From Notospermus geniculatus (Eukaryota > Nemertea > Pilidiophora > Heteronemertea > Lineidae), in the NCBI GenBank assembly GCA_002633025.1, contig NMRB01000121.1:165219-229218 (forward strand): a stretch of 64,000 nucleotides of DNA, given 5' to 3'. Positions 12,030 through 22,597 of this stretch are shown piece by piece (position 1 is the first letter of the stretch; each line of letters begins with the position of its first letter). Under the pieces are notes generated by a model. That model did no database searches. It saw only the letters and a list, made by a program, of their open reading frames with translations, and had not been told where the DNA came from. Made by a program: the position numbers and the translations under genes.

Positions 12030-12148
12030 GGGCCCGTATTCATAAAACCTTGCTAGCTTAGTTGGTTGCTAGTTGTGTACATTGGCTTGTAGAAACTAGG
12101 CACTTTAGCAGGCAACTAAGCCTAGCAAGGTTTTATGAATATGGGCCC
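12030..12148. repeat. fold-back element, family B end, different body
   Basis: The ends GGGCCCGTATTCATAAAACC and TTTTATGAATATGGGCCC match family B, but the arms continue CTTGCTAGCTTAGTTG and its complement instead of the usual ACTTAAGTC. The outer end therefore appears shared between different bodies. Confidence 0.85.
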
Positions 12149-13083
12149 TGGATTCCATTCCTTGGTGAAGTCCTGCAAACAGCAAGTGACCTGCCGGTTG
12201 CTTTTAATAGTCGCCGCGGAAGCTCCCAAAGGTGTAAGCCCTGAGTACGGCATGTACGGTCATCCGCCTTCACGTTTCGTTTGTGATGCAGTGCATTTCA
12301 AGATAAGCAGGTGTTTTTCCCAAGAGCAGCGAATATCGACTACCAAATGTTTCGTCAGAGAGTGGTAAGAATTACAAAGTAGAAAATGCATTACAATAGC
12401 AGATGCATAGCTTCAAGCACTTTTAACACGCTATGATATTAGGTCTAATGCCATAATTTTGAAGGAAGCTGATCCTTGCCTAAGGCATTTCAACTCTATG
12501 GGCGAGTGTTCAACGGTCTTATTGTATCGCCGGATGCAGAACTAAGAAAAAATCCGAAGATATTTGGTACAATGATGTTGCTTAGCTGCGCATGCACGCG
12601 TAATTCACAGACCGATAACTTTGTGGTGAAGCTGGGAAAAGTAAGAATCCAGTGCTAACACAACTTTAAGCTAATTTCATGCAATGCTGCACTGCCTGAG
12701 GTTTTGTTGCACTTTTTCACGAGGATGGGATTCTCTCTGTTGATTAATGGGGAAAAGTTCACTGGATTCACCGGGGTGAATGATTCGGGGCGGTTCCTCC
12801 GCGCTGGGTCAATAGAAGAGAACTTGACAAATTACCATTCTGTTACCGGGAGGCCGCTGATGGTATTGGACAATGGGGAAAATATGAACTATTGGTCAAG
12901 GTTTTTGACGTTTTTTCAAGGTTTTTAGTTTTTTCAATTTATTAGTTCTAATAAAGTCTTCTTGCATTACCTCAGGTTTTTTTTCGAAATTCTATCACGA
13001 GTGTCAACGTTGTTGACATTATGATGTTATAAGATAAACTAGTGTACGTTAGAATATCTGTATTTAAATCATTTTATTTTTAG
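12149..13083. other. no gene supported
   Basis: Frames at 12135-12368, 12476-12658 and 12704-12928 are 60-77 codons without support. A short piece at 12612-12641 lies between ACAG and GTAAGA and stays open, but its acceptor is poor. The last 20 bases before 13084 are a good acceptor. Confidence 0.35.
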
Positions 13084-13160
13084 TACTGGAAAATGAAGAG
13101 CAAGATGATGTGCCCTTTTCAATGTTTGAACATCGTCGACAATATATTAAACCTAGAAAA
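13084..13160 (+). CDS. exon-like 77-bp segment
   Basis: The T-rich run TTTAAATCATTTTATTTTTAG precedes the segment and the donor GTAAGA follows it immediately. With two bases completing an upstream codon it reads LENEEQDDVPFSMFEHRRQY then IKPRK, an acidic-to-basic sequence with no known match; a second phase is also open. Both splice sites are close to consensus. No neighbouring exon could be joined with confidence; the next plus-strand exon-like pieces with good sites are at 26598 and 34693. Confidence 0.35.
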
Positions 13161-13942
13161 GTAAGAAAAAAGCACTACAACACATTTAAACTTACATGCA
13201 CATGTACTTTTACATATACTACAAAATATAAGTTAAGCCCCTACCTCACTTTAAGTGTTATATCCAATAAAATCACTTGAAATTCCCCGTCGTCTAGTGC
13301 GAACTTAAACTAATCATAAACTCCAACGTATTATAAATGTGATATTTGGTTTATCCCAGACAACCTGTGTAAACCTCACCTCCTGAATCTTTCAACAACC
13401 AGTGATCCTTTTATCTGTTTGAATGGTGAAGTTCACGGGGCGAACGGTCAATAAAACAAGAAAGCTTCAGCTAGGACAATAACAACGCAATTCATAAAGA
13501 GATGGATTTATTGTCATCTATTCCTTGCTTTGTATTGACAGAGCATCAATGCACGGTATCCAAGTGCAGAATCCGGTCACAGTCCACTGATCTCGCTTCG
13601 AGGATATTTTACTGCGACAGCGTGAGTTGCAATGAGCACTGAACAAACGTGAGCATGGATCGCGTGTACGCGGCAGTGGGAGTTGATGACGTCATTACAG
13701 CGCCGCCTGAACGCTAAACGCGCTACGTGTGTGCGAGCGCAGTTAGCATCACCTGTCAAGTAGTTCAGTTCTTTTAGCAGGCCAGGTTTCTTTGCTATCC
13801 TCCTTTCTTTCTACCTGGGATGACCTAGCAAGATAACGATGGCCTGATGTTCGTTTAAAAAGGTTCTGAAGGTAAACATATTCTTTCAATCAGCGTCGAT
13901 ACGAATTGTGTTGACATGTTCAGGAAATAAGGGGGCGGAGAG
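13161..13942. other. no gene supported; possible minus microexon
   Basis: On the minus strand 13380-13414 (35 bp) is bounded by an acceptor (CCATTCAAACAG) and a donor (AG/GTGAGG) and reads IKGSLVVERFR. A unit this short with two sites is expected by chance a few times in the window. Nothing else seen. Confidence 0.25.
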
Positions 13943-14278
13943 GTGGGAAAGGGTGGGATAATCGCAGAGATCACCCGGCAATCTGAAACCAACACCAGCA
14001 TGACCAGCCGGGATGTCAACCTTGGCCTTCTCGGTCACCTGTTACAAATCCAAGCGGCGTTACTTTCAACTGACGTGCAAGACATGGGTCGTCGGCTAAC
14101 GTATGCACTAGAATTCTTGAACTCTCTACGTAACACACGTAACATCAACATCACTGATATCATGATTCAACTTGCTGATGAAACCTTTCCAAAATGTACC
14201 ACCACGTCGGCGAATCAGTTCGAGGCAGCCATGTTTTTAGACAAGCAAACGTCTGCCATCCACTTCTCTCTGTTATGA
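13943..14278 (+). CDS. possible coding frame, unknown
   Basis: An open frame of 111 codons begins at GTG, so an exon reading is more likely than a complete gene. It reads SRDVNLGLLGHLLQIQAALL, then LEFLNSLRNTRNINITDIMI, a helical leucine-rich pattern, and ends HFSLL. An NIT glycosylation sequon is present. The pattern loosely recalls helical extracellular regions, but no family can be named. The upstream CGCAG acceptor is weak. A 77-codon frame (14194-14427) overlaps the end. Confidence 0.2.
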   Translation: MGKGGIIAEITRQSETNTSMTSRDVNLGLLGHLLQIQAALLSTDVQDMGRRLTYALEFLNSLRNTRNINITDIMIQLADETFPKCTTTSANQFEAAMFLDKQTSAIHFSLL

Positions 14279-15199
14279 AGGGAAAAAAACTATTCCGGGA
14301 GAAACACCATAACATTCAGTTTCCTGTAGTTTGCCGGAAGAGACATCGCCTACGGACACAGAGTCATCTGGCTGACTTGTTAATATCACTTTTTGCGAAG
14401 GTATCTCCTTTCGGAACTTGTAAATAATTCATAGTTATCCCTATGATGGAGATTTTTTTCGCTTGACTTCTTCGCGGCTGTAGACGATGAGTAGATATAG
14501 GTGTATACGTGGGTGTATCAATAATCTATAGCCATGACCTCATGCTCAGCAAATCAGCAATGAACCTGTCCACCAGGCCGAGTGGGAAATTAGATCTATC
14601 ACACACAAAGTTGCGGATTCGATTCCTTGTTATCAAGCTGATGTGAAGTGGACTTGATGACGCTGTTGATTTAATGGTGGTCCAGTTCCACGTCATCAGA
14701 TTCAATTTCACGAATTTACAAAACAAATGGAAAGAAGTGAAAGGTACAGGACTGTGGCAAGGAGAGATCGAATGAGCGGATGGAATGGACAGAGCCAACT
14801 TCGTCATATTTGACCAAGTGCATGAATTTGACAAAGCCTGACAACAGAAGGCGTGACGCTACGTGAGAGTTTTGGTACATGTATAAGTTGGTAGGCCTAC
14901 TCTGTGGGCAACGCAGCCGTAGGAAACCATGGGCAGTCGTTTATGTCATTTCATTTGCGTGTATTTGGTCAGAGAAGATGTGGTCTGAGCGCGAGTCCTA
15001 CGGAAACCAAACTGCCCACCGAGAGCGAACTCGCAGAAGAAAACGCTCACGTACGGAGGAGCGCCCTCAGGGACGGGGGAGATCTTTTGAACAGTAGGTG
15101 ACAGAGGGAGGAGAGGACTTGAAAGTCATTAAATCGTTACGAAAACAATATCTCAACAGAAATAGCTTGTGGGTTTTATTTTTGAAGCCAACGCACTGT
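14279..15199. other. no gene supported
   Basis: Minus frame 14526-14834 (102 codons) and plus frames 14879-15097 and 14904-15101 have no supporting signal; the latter are arginine-rich by composition. Confidence 0.35.
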
Positions 15200-15548
15200 C
15201 ATCGGATACCTTTATGGCGTTATCTTTTGTTATTTTATTCAAACATTTTCCTAAATCTTTCTACTTTGCCGAGTTGGTGTTAATCAATAGCTAGAAATAA
15301 CTGGAGTCGAAGTTGAAGATTGTCATTTGATGCTTTGACCAAGTCATCAAAATGTTCAAACTTTTGGATCCACAAAGCTTTCTTTTTAGACAAAGAATTT
15401 AATGATTTGGAACAGGCCTGAGGGATAGGGAGGTATTTGACTGATGTATTCTATGGTGTTCGTCTATCATAATATGTTGTTTATGCGATCATGACGACTG
15501 AGGCAGCCGTATTGTCACGAAAGAAGAGGTATCAGTAGGTTGCTTTTT

Positions 15549-15579
15549 TTCGTAAGGTGAGGATACCTCGCCTTACGAA
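15549..15579. repeat. short hairpin
   Basis: TTCGTAAGGTGAGG pairs with CCTCGCCTTACGAA with one mismatch and a 3-base loop. Its role is unknown; it lies inside the composite element. Confidence 0.7.
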
Positions 15580-15677
15580 CTGTAATTTAAAACGTTCCTC
15601 TAAAAAACCTGGGCTGGGTTGTTCAAAACACCGTTAGTGCTATTTTGACAATAATAGGGAGGTTAAGAAATCAAACA

Positions 15678-15832
15678 TTAGGGAGTTTAAGAAATCAAAC
15701 GATAAACGTTAACTTTACGACAACGTTATTTTTCATACTGCAAGTTCACCACATTACATATTGCATTTTCGGTACAAAAAATAACGTTGTCGTAAAGTTA
15801 ACGTTTATCGTTTGTTTTCTTAAACTCCCTAA
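15678..15832. repeat. fold-back element with TTAGGGAG end
   Basis: TTAGGGAGTTTAAGAAATC on the left and its complement at 15832 bracket arms containing GATAAACGTTAACTTTACGA. The outer 11 bases are shared with families C and D. Another partial left end (AACATTAGGGAG-like) lies just outside. Confidence 0.85.
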
Positions 15833-15937
15833 TAAACATAAACTTTACGACAACGTTAATTTTCATACTACACATTCACCAGATTTCATATTGCATTTTC
15901 GGTACAAAAATAAAGTTGTCGTTAATGTTTACGTTTA
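15833..15937. repeat. diverged second copy of the preceding fold-back
   Basis: It repeats the inner body: AACTTTACGACAACGTTA, ATTGCATTTTCGGTACAAAA, then GTTGTCGTTAATGTTTACG. The outer ends are lost, so the two form a truncated tandem pair. Confidence 0.75.
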
Positions 15938-16093
15938 TCCCGATGTCTCTAACGTGACGTTAACTGAAATAGGCTTCACTGATGGAGATATCGCCAAGAT
16001 AGCACTAACGTCACGTAAGTGACGAGTACTTTTATGACTTTATCTTTTGTTATTTTATTCAAACCAAAAAAGATAAAGCCAAGGTATCCGATG

Positions 16094-17668
16094 TATCACT
16101 GAATACTGTTTTGAACAACAGGTCCATTGATGTTGTATAAAGATGTAAACATTCGGAACTTCCGAAGGCAACTGCTCGGCAATTTCCGTACGGTCGCATT
16201 TCCCCTCGGACACAATTCCAAGGCAGCCATCTTGAATGCGCAAGGATTGCTGCCCGTTTGTGAGAGTTCAAATGCGGTTCGCCTCATCACACCCTGCGCA
16301 TGAACGAAATAGGTCACACAAAACGTTGCGTTATTGATCAATAATTGGCAGATTGGATGAGATACCGGTAAGTTTATAAATAATATCCCTCAAGTTATCC
16401 AGCAAATAAGTTTGAACACCTTAACAGGCCAAAATTCTGCCAAAATAGTCCCACGGTCGGTCACGTGGGTTTGTTGATAAACAATATGGCTGCCTTGCAC
16501 TTGTGTCCGAGGTGAAATGTGCCGTCCAGTGGCAGATAAGCAGTTCGCCTCAGGTCGTTCCGAATGAAGATGTAAACTTTTAATCAAAGAAAGTTTGATA
16601 AACAACTTGGACTGGTGATAGAAAAAAAACAATCCTGTTTTTTTAAGATTATCAAAATGACATCCAATATACATGTATACTGAGCACTAACAATTATCAA
16701 CTACCGAGTTCGTTCCTAATTGGTATGTTGTTACACATGCTTTTATTCTGAAAAATATTATTCTGTGCTATATTCTGATGTGTATGAATAACGACACGTG
16801 CTGCATAACATGGCTTGGCACAATATATCAGCAGGAGTGTGTTACCCGTCTGGAAACAATGGCCCATTACGTCTGCAGCTAATCCCACCGTTTGAAAATA
16901 ATTTCTGTAACCTGGAACCTGGAGTGAATATCCCAATGTATCATTTCATTCAGCCTACGCTGGCTGTCAAACAGAATATTTAGTGAATACTACGTACAAT
17001 ACAATGCTTGAGATCATTACAATGGACCCGTGCAATGTTAACAATTAACGGAGATTTCATCCAAGAATAGCAACATGTTTCCCGTACAACTGAATCAAAT
17101 TCGCGAAAATTGTGCTTTTGTTCTCGTTGTGATGGAAAAAAGCAGCCAATAACGCGGTACATGTGACCAGGTGGCAGGCTGTTCTTCACAGACATTGTAC
17201 GGGTTTACATTGTGGTGTCCAGTTTCACCGCTGACTCATATCGCACACGACCTTCCCTTAAGCAAAATGTACATCCGATGTATTACAACCAACAGTAATG
17301 TGCATTAACTGTGGTCTAGTTATCGTGAAACCGACTAGTGGACCGGCGGTAATATTCGTTATGTTACTCGACAAGGCTAGTAGCTTACCACCGACCAAGC
17401 CGCCAGAACACACACAGCAAGTGTCATAAAAATCCGCAAGTGTCCGAGAATAGGGTATACATTTACGTTACACGAGTTGATTGTCCGAGAATAGGATATC
17501 ACCTTTCATTTTTACCATCAAGTACACTTGAATTTGCCTTACATCGTCGATATTAAATTGCCGCGTATCCTGCCTGACTCATTGCCCTTTTTAATATCAC
17601 GTCTGCTCGACAAAACAAGTAAATAACTGCATCGAGCAGTTGTTTTCAATGCGAGGTAGCCGTTTCAG
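16094..17668. other. no gene supported
   Basis: Overlapping minus frames at 16055-16341, minus 16390-16674 (94 codons), and minus 16697-16936 have no signal. TGTCCGAGAATAGG occurs twice (17440 and 17480). The last bases before 17669 form an acceptor. Confidence 0.35.
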
Positions 17669-17854
17669 GTGCTATTAACAGAAATTGAAAAACCAAATGC
17701 ACTCAGTTGGCACTTGAAGCTATACCCTGGGTCAACGAATTCTACGTGGGGAGTTTTCGCAGACCTGCATCAAACGGAAAAACATGAAAATAATGCTGAT
17801 TTTACGGTTTTTCTGCGTTCGGAGAGTTGCCAACAACACAATGCTTGCAGATAG
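17669..17854 (+). CDS. possible exon with MATH/TRAF-like motif
   Basis: The acceptor GTAGCCGTTTCAG opens a 61-residue frame ending TAG; an in-frame stop lies just 5' of the acceptor, so the frame fits an exon. It contains SWHLKLYPGSTNSTWGVFAD and DFTVFLRSES. The W-x-L-x-L-Y-P-G core followed by an F-x-V-F-L strand resembles the W-x-L-x-L-x-P-x-G and L-x-L strand pair of MATH (TRAF-like) domains. Only about a third of such a domain is present, and it is the last exon in this frame. Neighbouring exons were not found. Confidence in the family is low. Confidence 0.33.
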   Translation: MLLTEIEKPNALSWHLKLYPGSTNSTWGVFADLHQTEKHENNADFTVFLRSESCQQHNACR

Positions 17855-18257
17855 CGAAATAGACTGGCATAAAATGGAAGCAATGTGTCTCATAGACGTT
17901 CTCTAAAAGCAACAAAGAGAACTATACCTTTGATTTGTGAACTTTACGACTCACCAGCCAGAGGAGACGTTCAGTCATTAAACACTGTAATGGATCCATG
18001 ATCACACACATCAGATCAGCTCTAAAAGCACTTTTTTAAAAATAATGCCTTTTTCGGTCGTCATCGTTTATTTATTTCTAAATTTAAATGTTTAGTTATG
18101 AAGAGCAAACGAAAAGCTTTTAATGATGTTGAAAGCGGATATGAGATTTCATTGTGGGACGTGGATAGTTCCCACAACGGACGAGTACATTTGGTTCAGA
18201 AGTGTTGGTTGCAAGGAATTTTGTCGTAATTTATTTTTGGTCGCACTACATTTTCAC

Positions 18258-18436
18258 TTCTGGCCATTATACATTTCGCCAAAAGCATTAGCATGATCTT
18301 CTAAAACAAGCCGAAGTGCCACACCGACCTGAAGCGTTCGCCGAGCCTCTGATGGGATTCCCCTGTCCACCTCAGATGAGAAGTTCGAGGACTGGTCAGT
18401 TGACATGTCACTGACTGGCCAGTTGACATGTCACTG
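18258..18436 (-). CDS. possible exon, unknown
   Basis: A minus-strand frame of about 59 codons ends in TGA. It contains SSEVDRGIPSEARRTLQVGV followed by ALRLVLEDHANAFGEMYN, which forms a plausible amphipathic helix. A good acceptor (TCTCAACTACCGTTGCTTAG) lies just upstream, but the phase it gives reads a different open frame (GQSVTCQLTSPR...), so the correct frame is unresolved. It lies about 500 bp downstream, on the same strand, of the cysteine-rich exon at 18934-19100. Confidence 0.22.
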
Positions 18437-18437
18437 A
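18392..18437. repeat. 23-bp direct duplication
   Basis: CTGGTCAGTTGACATGTCAC is followed directly by a second copy starting CTGGCCAGTTGACATGTCAC; the period is 23 bp with one difference. It lies within the possible exon above and would shift its frame. Confidence 0.85.
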
Positions 18438-18933
18438 CTAAGCAACGGTAGTTGAGAAAACTGGCCGAGTAGCCTGCGCCTACGAGCTTTTTCGAGAGGT
18501 GTATCTATGACTTTAGGCTAAACATTTACTGTCTGTGGTTTTCGGAGCGCAGCTGGTTGCAGCTTTGACCGGGGTATCATATCCAAGGTCTTGACTTCGT
18601 AGTCAACCAAAAGGCGTTGAGACCGAGGAGTCATCATGAAAGCACATCTCCCCTAACATGCTTTATGACCAACCCTGTTATCAGGTAATCGACGCTTATC
18701 TCTGAAAAAACGAATCCTCATATTTGACATGTTTCCGCCAATTAGTCCGAAAAGGAAAACCTGCAAGTGTGTCATTAACTCGTGCTGTTAATTAGCCTTT
18801 CAGCAATCTGAATCCCACGCATGTTGTCAGAGACAATAATTTCCACGACTTTCCTAATTAAAATGATTCCCATTTCTGCCACGTCCAAGGTTGGTTTCTA
18901 TCTTGGAAATCATGATTTGGTGTATCGGTTTAC

Positions 18934-19100
18934 TTGCCGGAGGAAATGTTGATATTTCTACATGCATTCGGAGACGAAACGCTTTGGGGAAGGTCATCAA
19001 TGTCCGCGTCCGTTTCACCACAAAGAGGACAAAATTCTTCACACATACCGTTGAAAAATGTAAAGCTTGATGTGTCCCGGCAGTCAAGGAAGACACTTTG
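18934..19100 (-). CDS. possible cysteine-rich exon
   Basis: On the minus strand a frame of about 55 codons lies between an acceptor (AACAGCATTAGC...GTTAAAAG) and a donor (GGCAA/GTAAAC). It reads SVFLDCRDTSSFTFFNGMCE, then EFCPLCGETDADIDDL, then a further single cysteine before NINISSG. Five cysteines in about 45 residues plus an NIS sequon suggest an extracellular module, though the pattern matches no family I can name. Two other frames overlap: a 108-codon minus frame (18854-19180) and a plus frame from the ATG at 19119 to 19286 with a hydrophobic start. Only one can be real. Confidence 0.35.
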
Positions 19101-19330
19101 CTTTTAACCACGAAGCTAATGCTGTTGTTAAAGATAATAGAAATGGCTGGAGGTGTGTACGGTGCCCCAAGCAACATCAAAGTGGGTACATTTTTGAAAA
19201 TGCCCTGTGAGAAACGGTATCAAATGGAAAGAAGCTTTGTAACCATCTGTGGCACCTTTGAAGTTAACCACGTCGTTTTCCAATGACTAGATCTACTATT
19301 CGTAAAATCCACGCACTTTCCCCCAACATT

Positions 19331-19737
19331 AGGGAGGTTTCGCAAATCTGACGAAAACGAAGTACGAAATGCAAAATTGGACTTCATTTCCATGACGTAA
19401 TGTATTTTAGGAAATGGTTGGTACCACAAATATCGCCTGCTGCAAGAGCGTCTTTTAGCGTATGACGTTAGAACGATAGAGCTACATGTACGGTGTATAT
19501 TAAACATTGAAATTTATCGTTCGTTTCCACTTCGTAGATATGAAGTGGAAATTTAAAAATTCAAGATGCACCATAACTCTTTCGGTCTTACATGACATGC
19601 TAAAAGACGCTCTGGCAGTAGGGACATTTGTAGTACCAACCATCTCCAGAAATACATTATGTCCTAGAAATGAAGTTGAATTTCGTATTTCGTACTTCGT
19701 GTTTCATCAGATTTGCGAAACCTCACTTTTACTACAC
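19331..19737. repeat. fold-back element, family C copy 1
   Basis: The left end AGGGAGGTTTCGCAAATCTG and right end ATTTGCGAAACCTCACT are inverted; arms of about 190 bp pair through ACGAAGTACGAAAT, GGACTTCATTTCC, GGTTGGTACCACAAAT and AAGAGCGTCTTTTAGC. The centre is TTCCACTTCGTAGATATGAAG. Other copies are at 49140 and 53431. Confidence 0.92.
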
Positions 19738-20062
19738 GCAGACTACTGAAACGCGAGCTTGCATCACGGAGTAGGTTTATAGGACATTATAATTTGAAGA
19801 TCGACTTGAGCTGGATATCTGCCCCGTAGTCGTCTAATTCTTGTATTACGGTACCGCGTCATCCTTATCGCATTAATTATAATCATACCTCGTCAAACAT
19901 CAATTGGTCCTTTGTTCTAGTCCTGTAAGACAAAGAAATGTCGGTCGGCTGGATTCAAAATCAATTACCTAGAATCATCAAAATTACCGATTCGTATCTT
20001 AATTGAATTATGATGGGAGTTACCGTGATATGACAACCGGGTGGGGGACCCTCGGTGTCAAG
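19738..20062. other. no gene seen
   Basis: Unique sequence between two fold-backs, with no frame or signal. Confidence 0.5.
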
Positions 20063-20181
20063 GTATCACCTCAGTTGTATCCTCCCACAGCAGGGGTTTT
20101 TACCTCGCTCCTCTTCATCCGAGTGTATGAAGAGGAGCGAGGCCAACGCCCTGCTATGGGAGGATGCCGCGGTTGTGGCAT
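20063..20181. repeat. fold-back element
   Basis: TATCCTCCCACAGCAGGG and CCTCGCTCCTCTTCAT pair with ATGAAGAGGAGCGAGG and CCCTGCTATGGGAGGATG around a short centre. It is GC-rich and a single copy in this window. Confidence 0.8.
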
Positions 20182-20200
20182 ATGCGAATGCACCCAATCA

Positions 20201-20333
20201 TTAGGGAGTTTTCGCAAAGCCCCCGAAACGCCAACGTGAACGCCAAGCCCATTGTTCGATTCCACGAAGAGAGCACCGAACAAAAGGATAGACGTTCGCG
20301 TTGGCGTTTCGGGGGCTTTGCGAAAACCCCCTA
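20201..20333. repeat. fold-back element, family D copy 1
   Basis: TTAGGGAGTTTTCGCAAAGC pairs with GCTTTGCGAAAACCCCCTA, and the inner CCCCCGAAACGCCAACG with CGTTGGCGTTTCGGGGG. A second copy lies at 46051. The end matches family C in TTAGGGAG and TTTCGCAAA. Confidence 0.9.
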
Positions 20334-21031
20334 CTATTAAAAGTGTTCCCCGCATTGTTTGGGAAATGCTTTGAAAACACATTTAAAACGTCTGTTTGTG
20401 CCCCCTACTGTCAGGTCCCTGCCCGTAAGTCTATTCTAGGGAAAACTGATCGAAGAGGAATAACCAGAGATGATACACCGTAACAATACTCTCGGAGGAG
20501 GTGAAGCTTCTAAGAGCAATTTCAGTACAGCTACAGTGTACCAGTTGAAATCTCCAAAAGCCAGAAATTCGTAAACCCATTCAAATAGTCTTGAAGTTAA
20601 CAGTAATCAGAGAAACCATTTTGTTCAGCCTCTTTCTATTTCCTAATCACCAGCTAAAGTAGCCAGTGGAATAATTGCTTTGGACGATTTATGGAGATTT
20701 GACTTGATGGAGGTAATTTTATCTTCAAGAAGTATCTTAATCTGATGACGCAGCCGCCTGTGACGCACATAGCAAACACTAACTGGTATTGCTGTGGTTT
20801 ACGACGAGCTAAGGTAGTACATGGATGACAGAGAGTAAAACTGTTTTTATAAGGCTCCATCTCCAACATTTCTGCCTTCCAATCGTAAAAGTAGTGGTTC
20901 CCAGAAATGCTGTTCAGTTAGTAGCAGGTACAGAATAGAGCAACATTCACCAACTGACCTGTATTCCCCCGCATCAGCAGCGGATTGTTTGAGGGCAGAT
21001 TTGGGTGGAGCTCAAATACTCGAACCAATGA
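20334..21031. other. no gene supported
   Basis: A minus frame at 20654-20869 (71 codons) has no support. Nothing else recognised. Confidence 0.4.
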
Positions 21032-21331
21032 ACCCCAGAGGTGACAGACCCCAAGTTCCATTCAGTGAGAACAAAGGACAAGACCAACGGACAAGCAGAA
21101 TACCAGTACAGATGGCGTTATCTTTTTCATCAGCAACATCCATTACTGGTCCATCGAACAACAGTATACTTTACCAAGGTCACGCACTTCGAAAAGTACT
21201 GCTTGAGGCAGAAGTTCCAAGTGAAGATAAGATGTAACGGCACGATCTATAAGTGGGCTAATGTTGTCTACTTCAGCAGTAGAAGTCGAAAGGGTTCAAG
21301 AAAACAATTGTACGTCGAGTGGTACCCTTGA
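21032..21331 (+). CDS. possible terminal exon, unknown
   Basis: After an in-frame TGA at 21029 a frame of 99 codons runs to TGA at 21329-21331. It contains AEYQYRWRYLFHQQHP, FEKYCLRQKFQVKIRCNGTI and ends KQLYVEWYP. Frequent aromatic residues, two cysteines and an NGT sequon suggest a secreted beta-rich domain. Synonymous positions favour C and G (TAC, TTC, AAG, GTC), unlike the surroundings. An acceptor may lie at ACCCCAG (21036-21038), though its pyrimidine tract is weak. A second plus frame, 20989-21237, overlaps. An AATAAA occurs near 22017. No family recognised. Confidence 0.33.
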   Translation, partial: TPEVTDPKFHSVRTKDKTNGQAEYQYRWRYLFHQQHPLLVHRTTVYFTKVTHFEKYCLRQKFQVKIRCNGTIYKWANVVYFSSRSRKGSRKQLYVEWYP

Positions 21332-22063
21332 TCATGAAGCCCTTCAACTTTACGAGTGCATATTAACTGTTGTCAATTTGTGGACAACCTATTGTTCACT
21401 CTCTGAACACATAGAGGGGACCTAGATACATAATCACACGAAGTAAGAAGACTCTAGGTCAAACAAGCCACCGAATGGCAAAATTTTGAACTTTCACGTT
21501 TGTGACCTTGAAAAGTAGGTCAAATCAAAAACCCGTTAGATATGTCGTGTATCCTCATTAGATGTACCTATGATAAAAATTTGGAGATGACCCACCCAGA
21601 AGTTCAGGAGTTATTGCACTTATATTTTGGCCACCATTCTTGTGTGGAACCTCGCCTTCCATAGGGGATCTACATGTAGGCCTACTGGATCCATTTCACC
21701 ACGACACCGAAACGGCACCAAACAGAAAATAAAGAAGACAGAATCTTTTTATGCAAAAATGCACTTCTTTCCACCGAATCTTTTGTGTTGCGTGCTGTGG
21801 TATGCAATTCCACCTCCTTAAGATCACTGTAGACAAGATCATTGCAGATAGGATCATGCAGATTCCGTGACCTGATGTTCTCCAACCGTAGCCCAATTAT
21901 GTTCCAGCCACTTCATGTCAAGGAACTTGCATACCTTACGATGAAATCACGGTCCGTGGTCTTCAATAAGTAATGCGTGCAGTGGTTTCAGCTCTAGTAA
22001 TTGCATTGTGAATTGCAATAAAGGTATCTACTTGTGAAGCATGCAGTGTACTAAGACATTGGG
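21332..22063. other. no gene; possible old dispersed repeat 21480-21640
   Basis: The stretch with GACCTTGAAAAGTAGGTCAA and AAATTTGGAGATGACCCACC reads like an interspersed repeat I associate with marine invertebrate genomes, but no second copy is in this window. Frames at 21627-21896 on both strands overlap and are unsupported. Confidence 0.25.
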
Positions 22064-22328
22064 AATCTTCACTAAGAATGAGCACAGAATTAAGAAGGAA
22101 GAAGTCAAACAATGGAAATCTTTACTAAGAATGAGCACAGAATTAAGAAGGAAGAAGTCAAACAATGGAAATCTTCACTAAGAATGAGCACAGAATTAAG
22201 AAGGAAGAAGTCAAACAATGGAAATCTTCACTAAGAATGAGCACAGAATTAAGAAGGAAGAAGTCAAACAATGGAAATTTTCACTAAGAATGAGCACAGA
22301 ATTAAGAAGGAAGAAGTCAAACAATGGA
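22064..22328. repeat. 53-bp tandem repeat, 5 copies
   Basis: Units start at 22064, 22117, 22170, 22223 and 22276, each beginning AATCTTCACTAAGAATGAGC. The five copies are almost identical (T for C in two), so the array is recent. The period is not a multiple of three. Confidence 0.97.
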
Positions 22329-22432
22329 TAGTATGAATGAAAATTTGCTGCTGTACAAATACATTGGAGAGCTCAGTACAAAACCAAAGTACGATGGACA
22401 AGGGAGTAGGCCTAGTTGGTCACCATAAAGTG

Positions 22433-22597
22433 GTTGACCACCAATAGGAGCAGTTCGCCGCGCGTATTGCCAAAAGATGGCAGCAAAGTTCTAGCGGACA
22501 AATCCAAAAGAAATTTCTTGATCATTGGTGCTCAATCAAGAATGAATGGGTCCGCTATATGCATTGAATTGGGCCGTAGTGACACCTATTGGTCAAC
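22433..22597. repeat. family E element, copy 1
   Basis: GTTGACCACCAATAGGAG at the left faces CACCTATTGGTCAAC at the right. The interior TGCCAAAAGATGGCAGCAAA and the hairpin TCTAGCGGAC...GGGTCCGCT are shared with the copy at 34271. Confidence 0.85.

Larger units (their letters stand above)
15200..16093. mobile_element. composite element with 27-bp terminal inverted repeats
   Basis: CATCGGATACCTTTATGGCG followed by TTATCTTTT at the left edge faces AAAAGATAAAGCCAAGGTAT and CCGATG at the right edge, four differences in about 28 positions. The right end itself also holds a direct copy of TTATCTTTTGTTATTTTATT. The interior contains a 31-bp hairpin and two larger fold-backs but no transposase frame, so it would be non-autonomous. 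The pairing is imperfect and the two ends could instead be separate fragments. Confidence 0.45.

Noticed and set aside
15645-16022. 125-codon plus frame with repeated NVNFTTT
   Set aside because: It spans the two tandem fold-backs at 15678-15937.
20071-20382. 103-codon minus frame with repeated RKAPETPT
   Set aside because: It is produced by the two arms of the family D hairpin.
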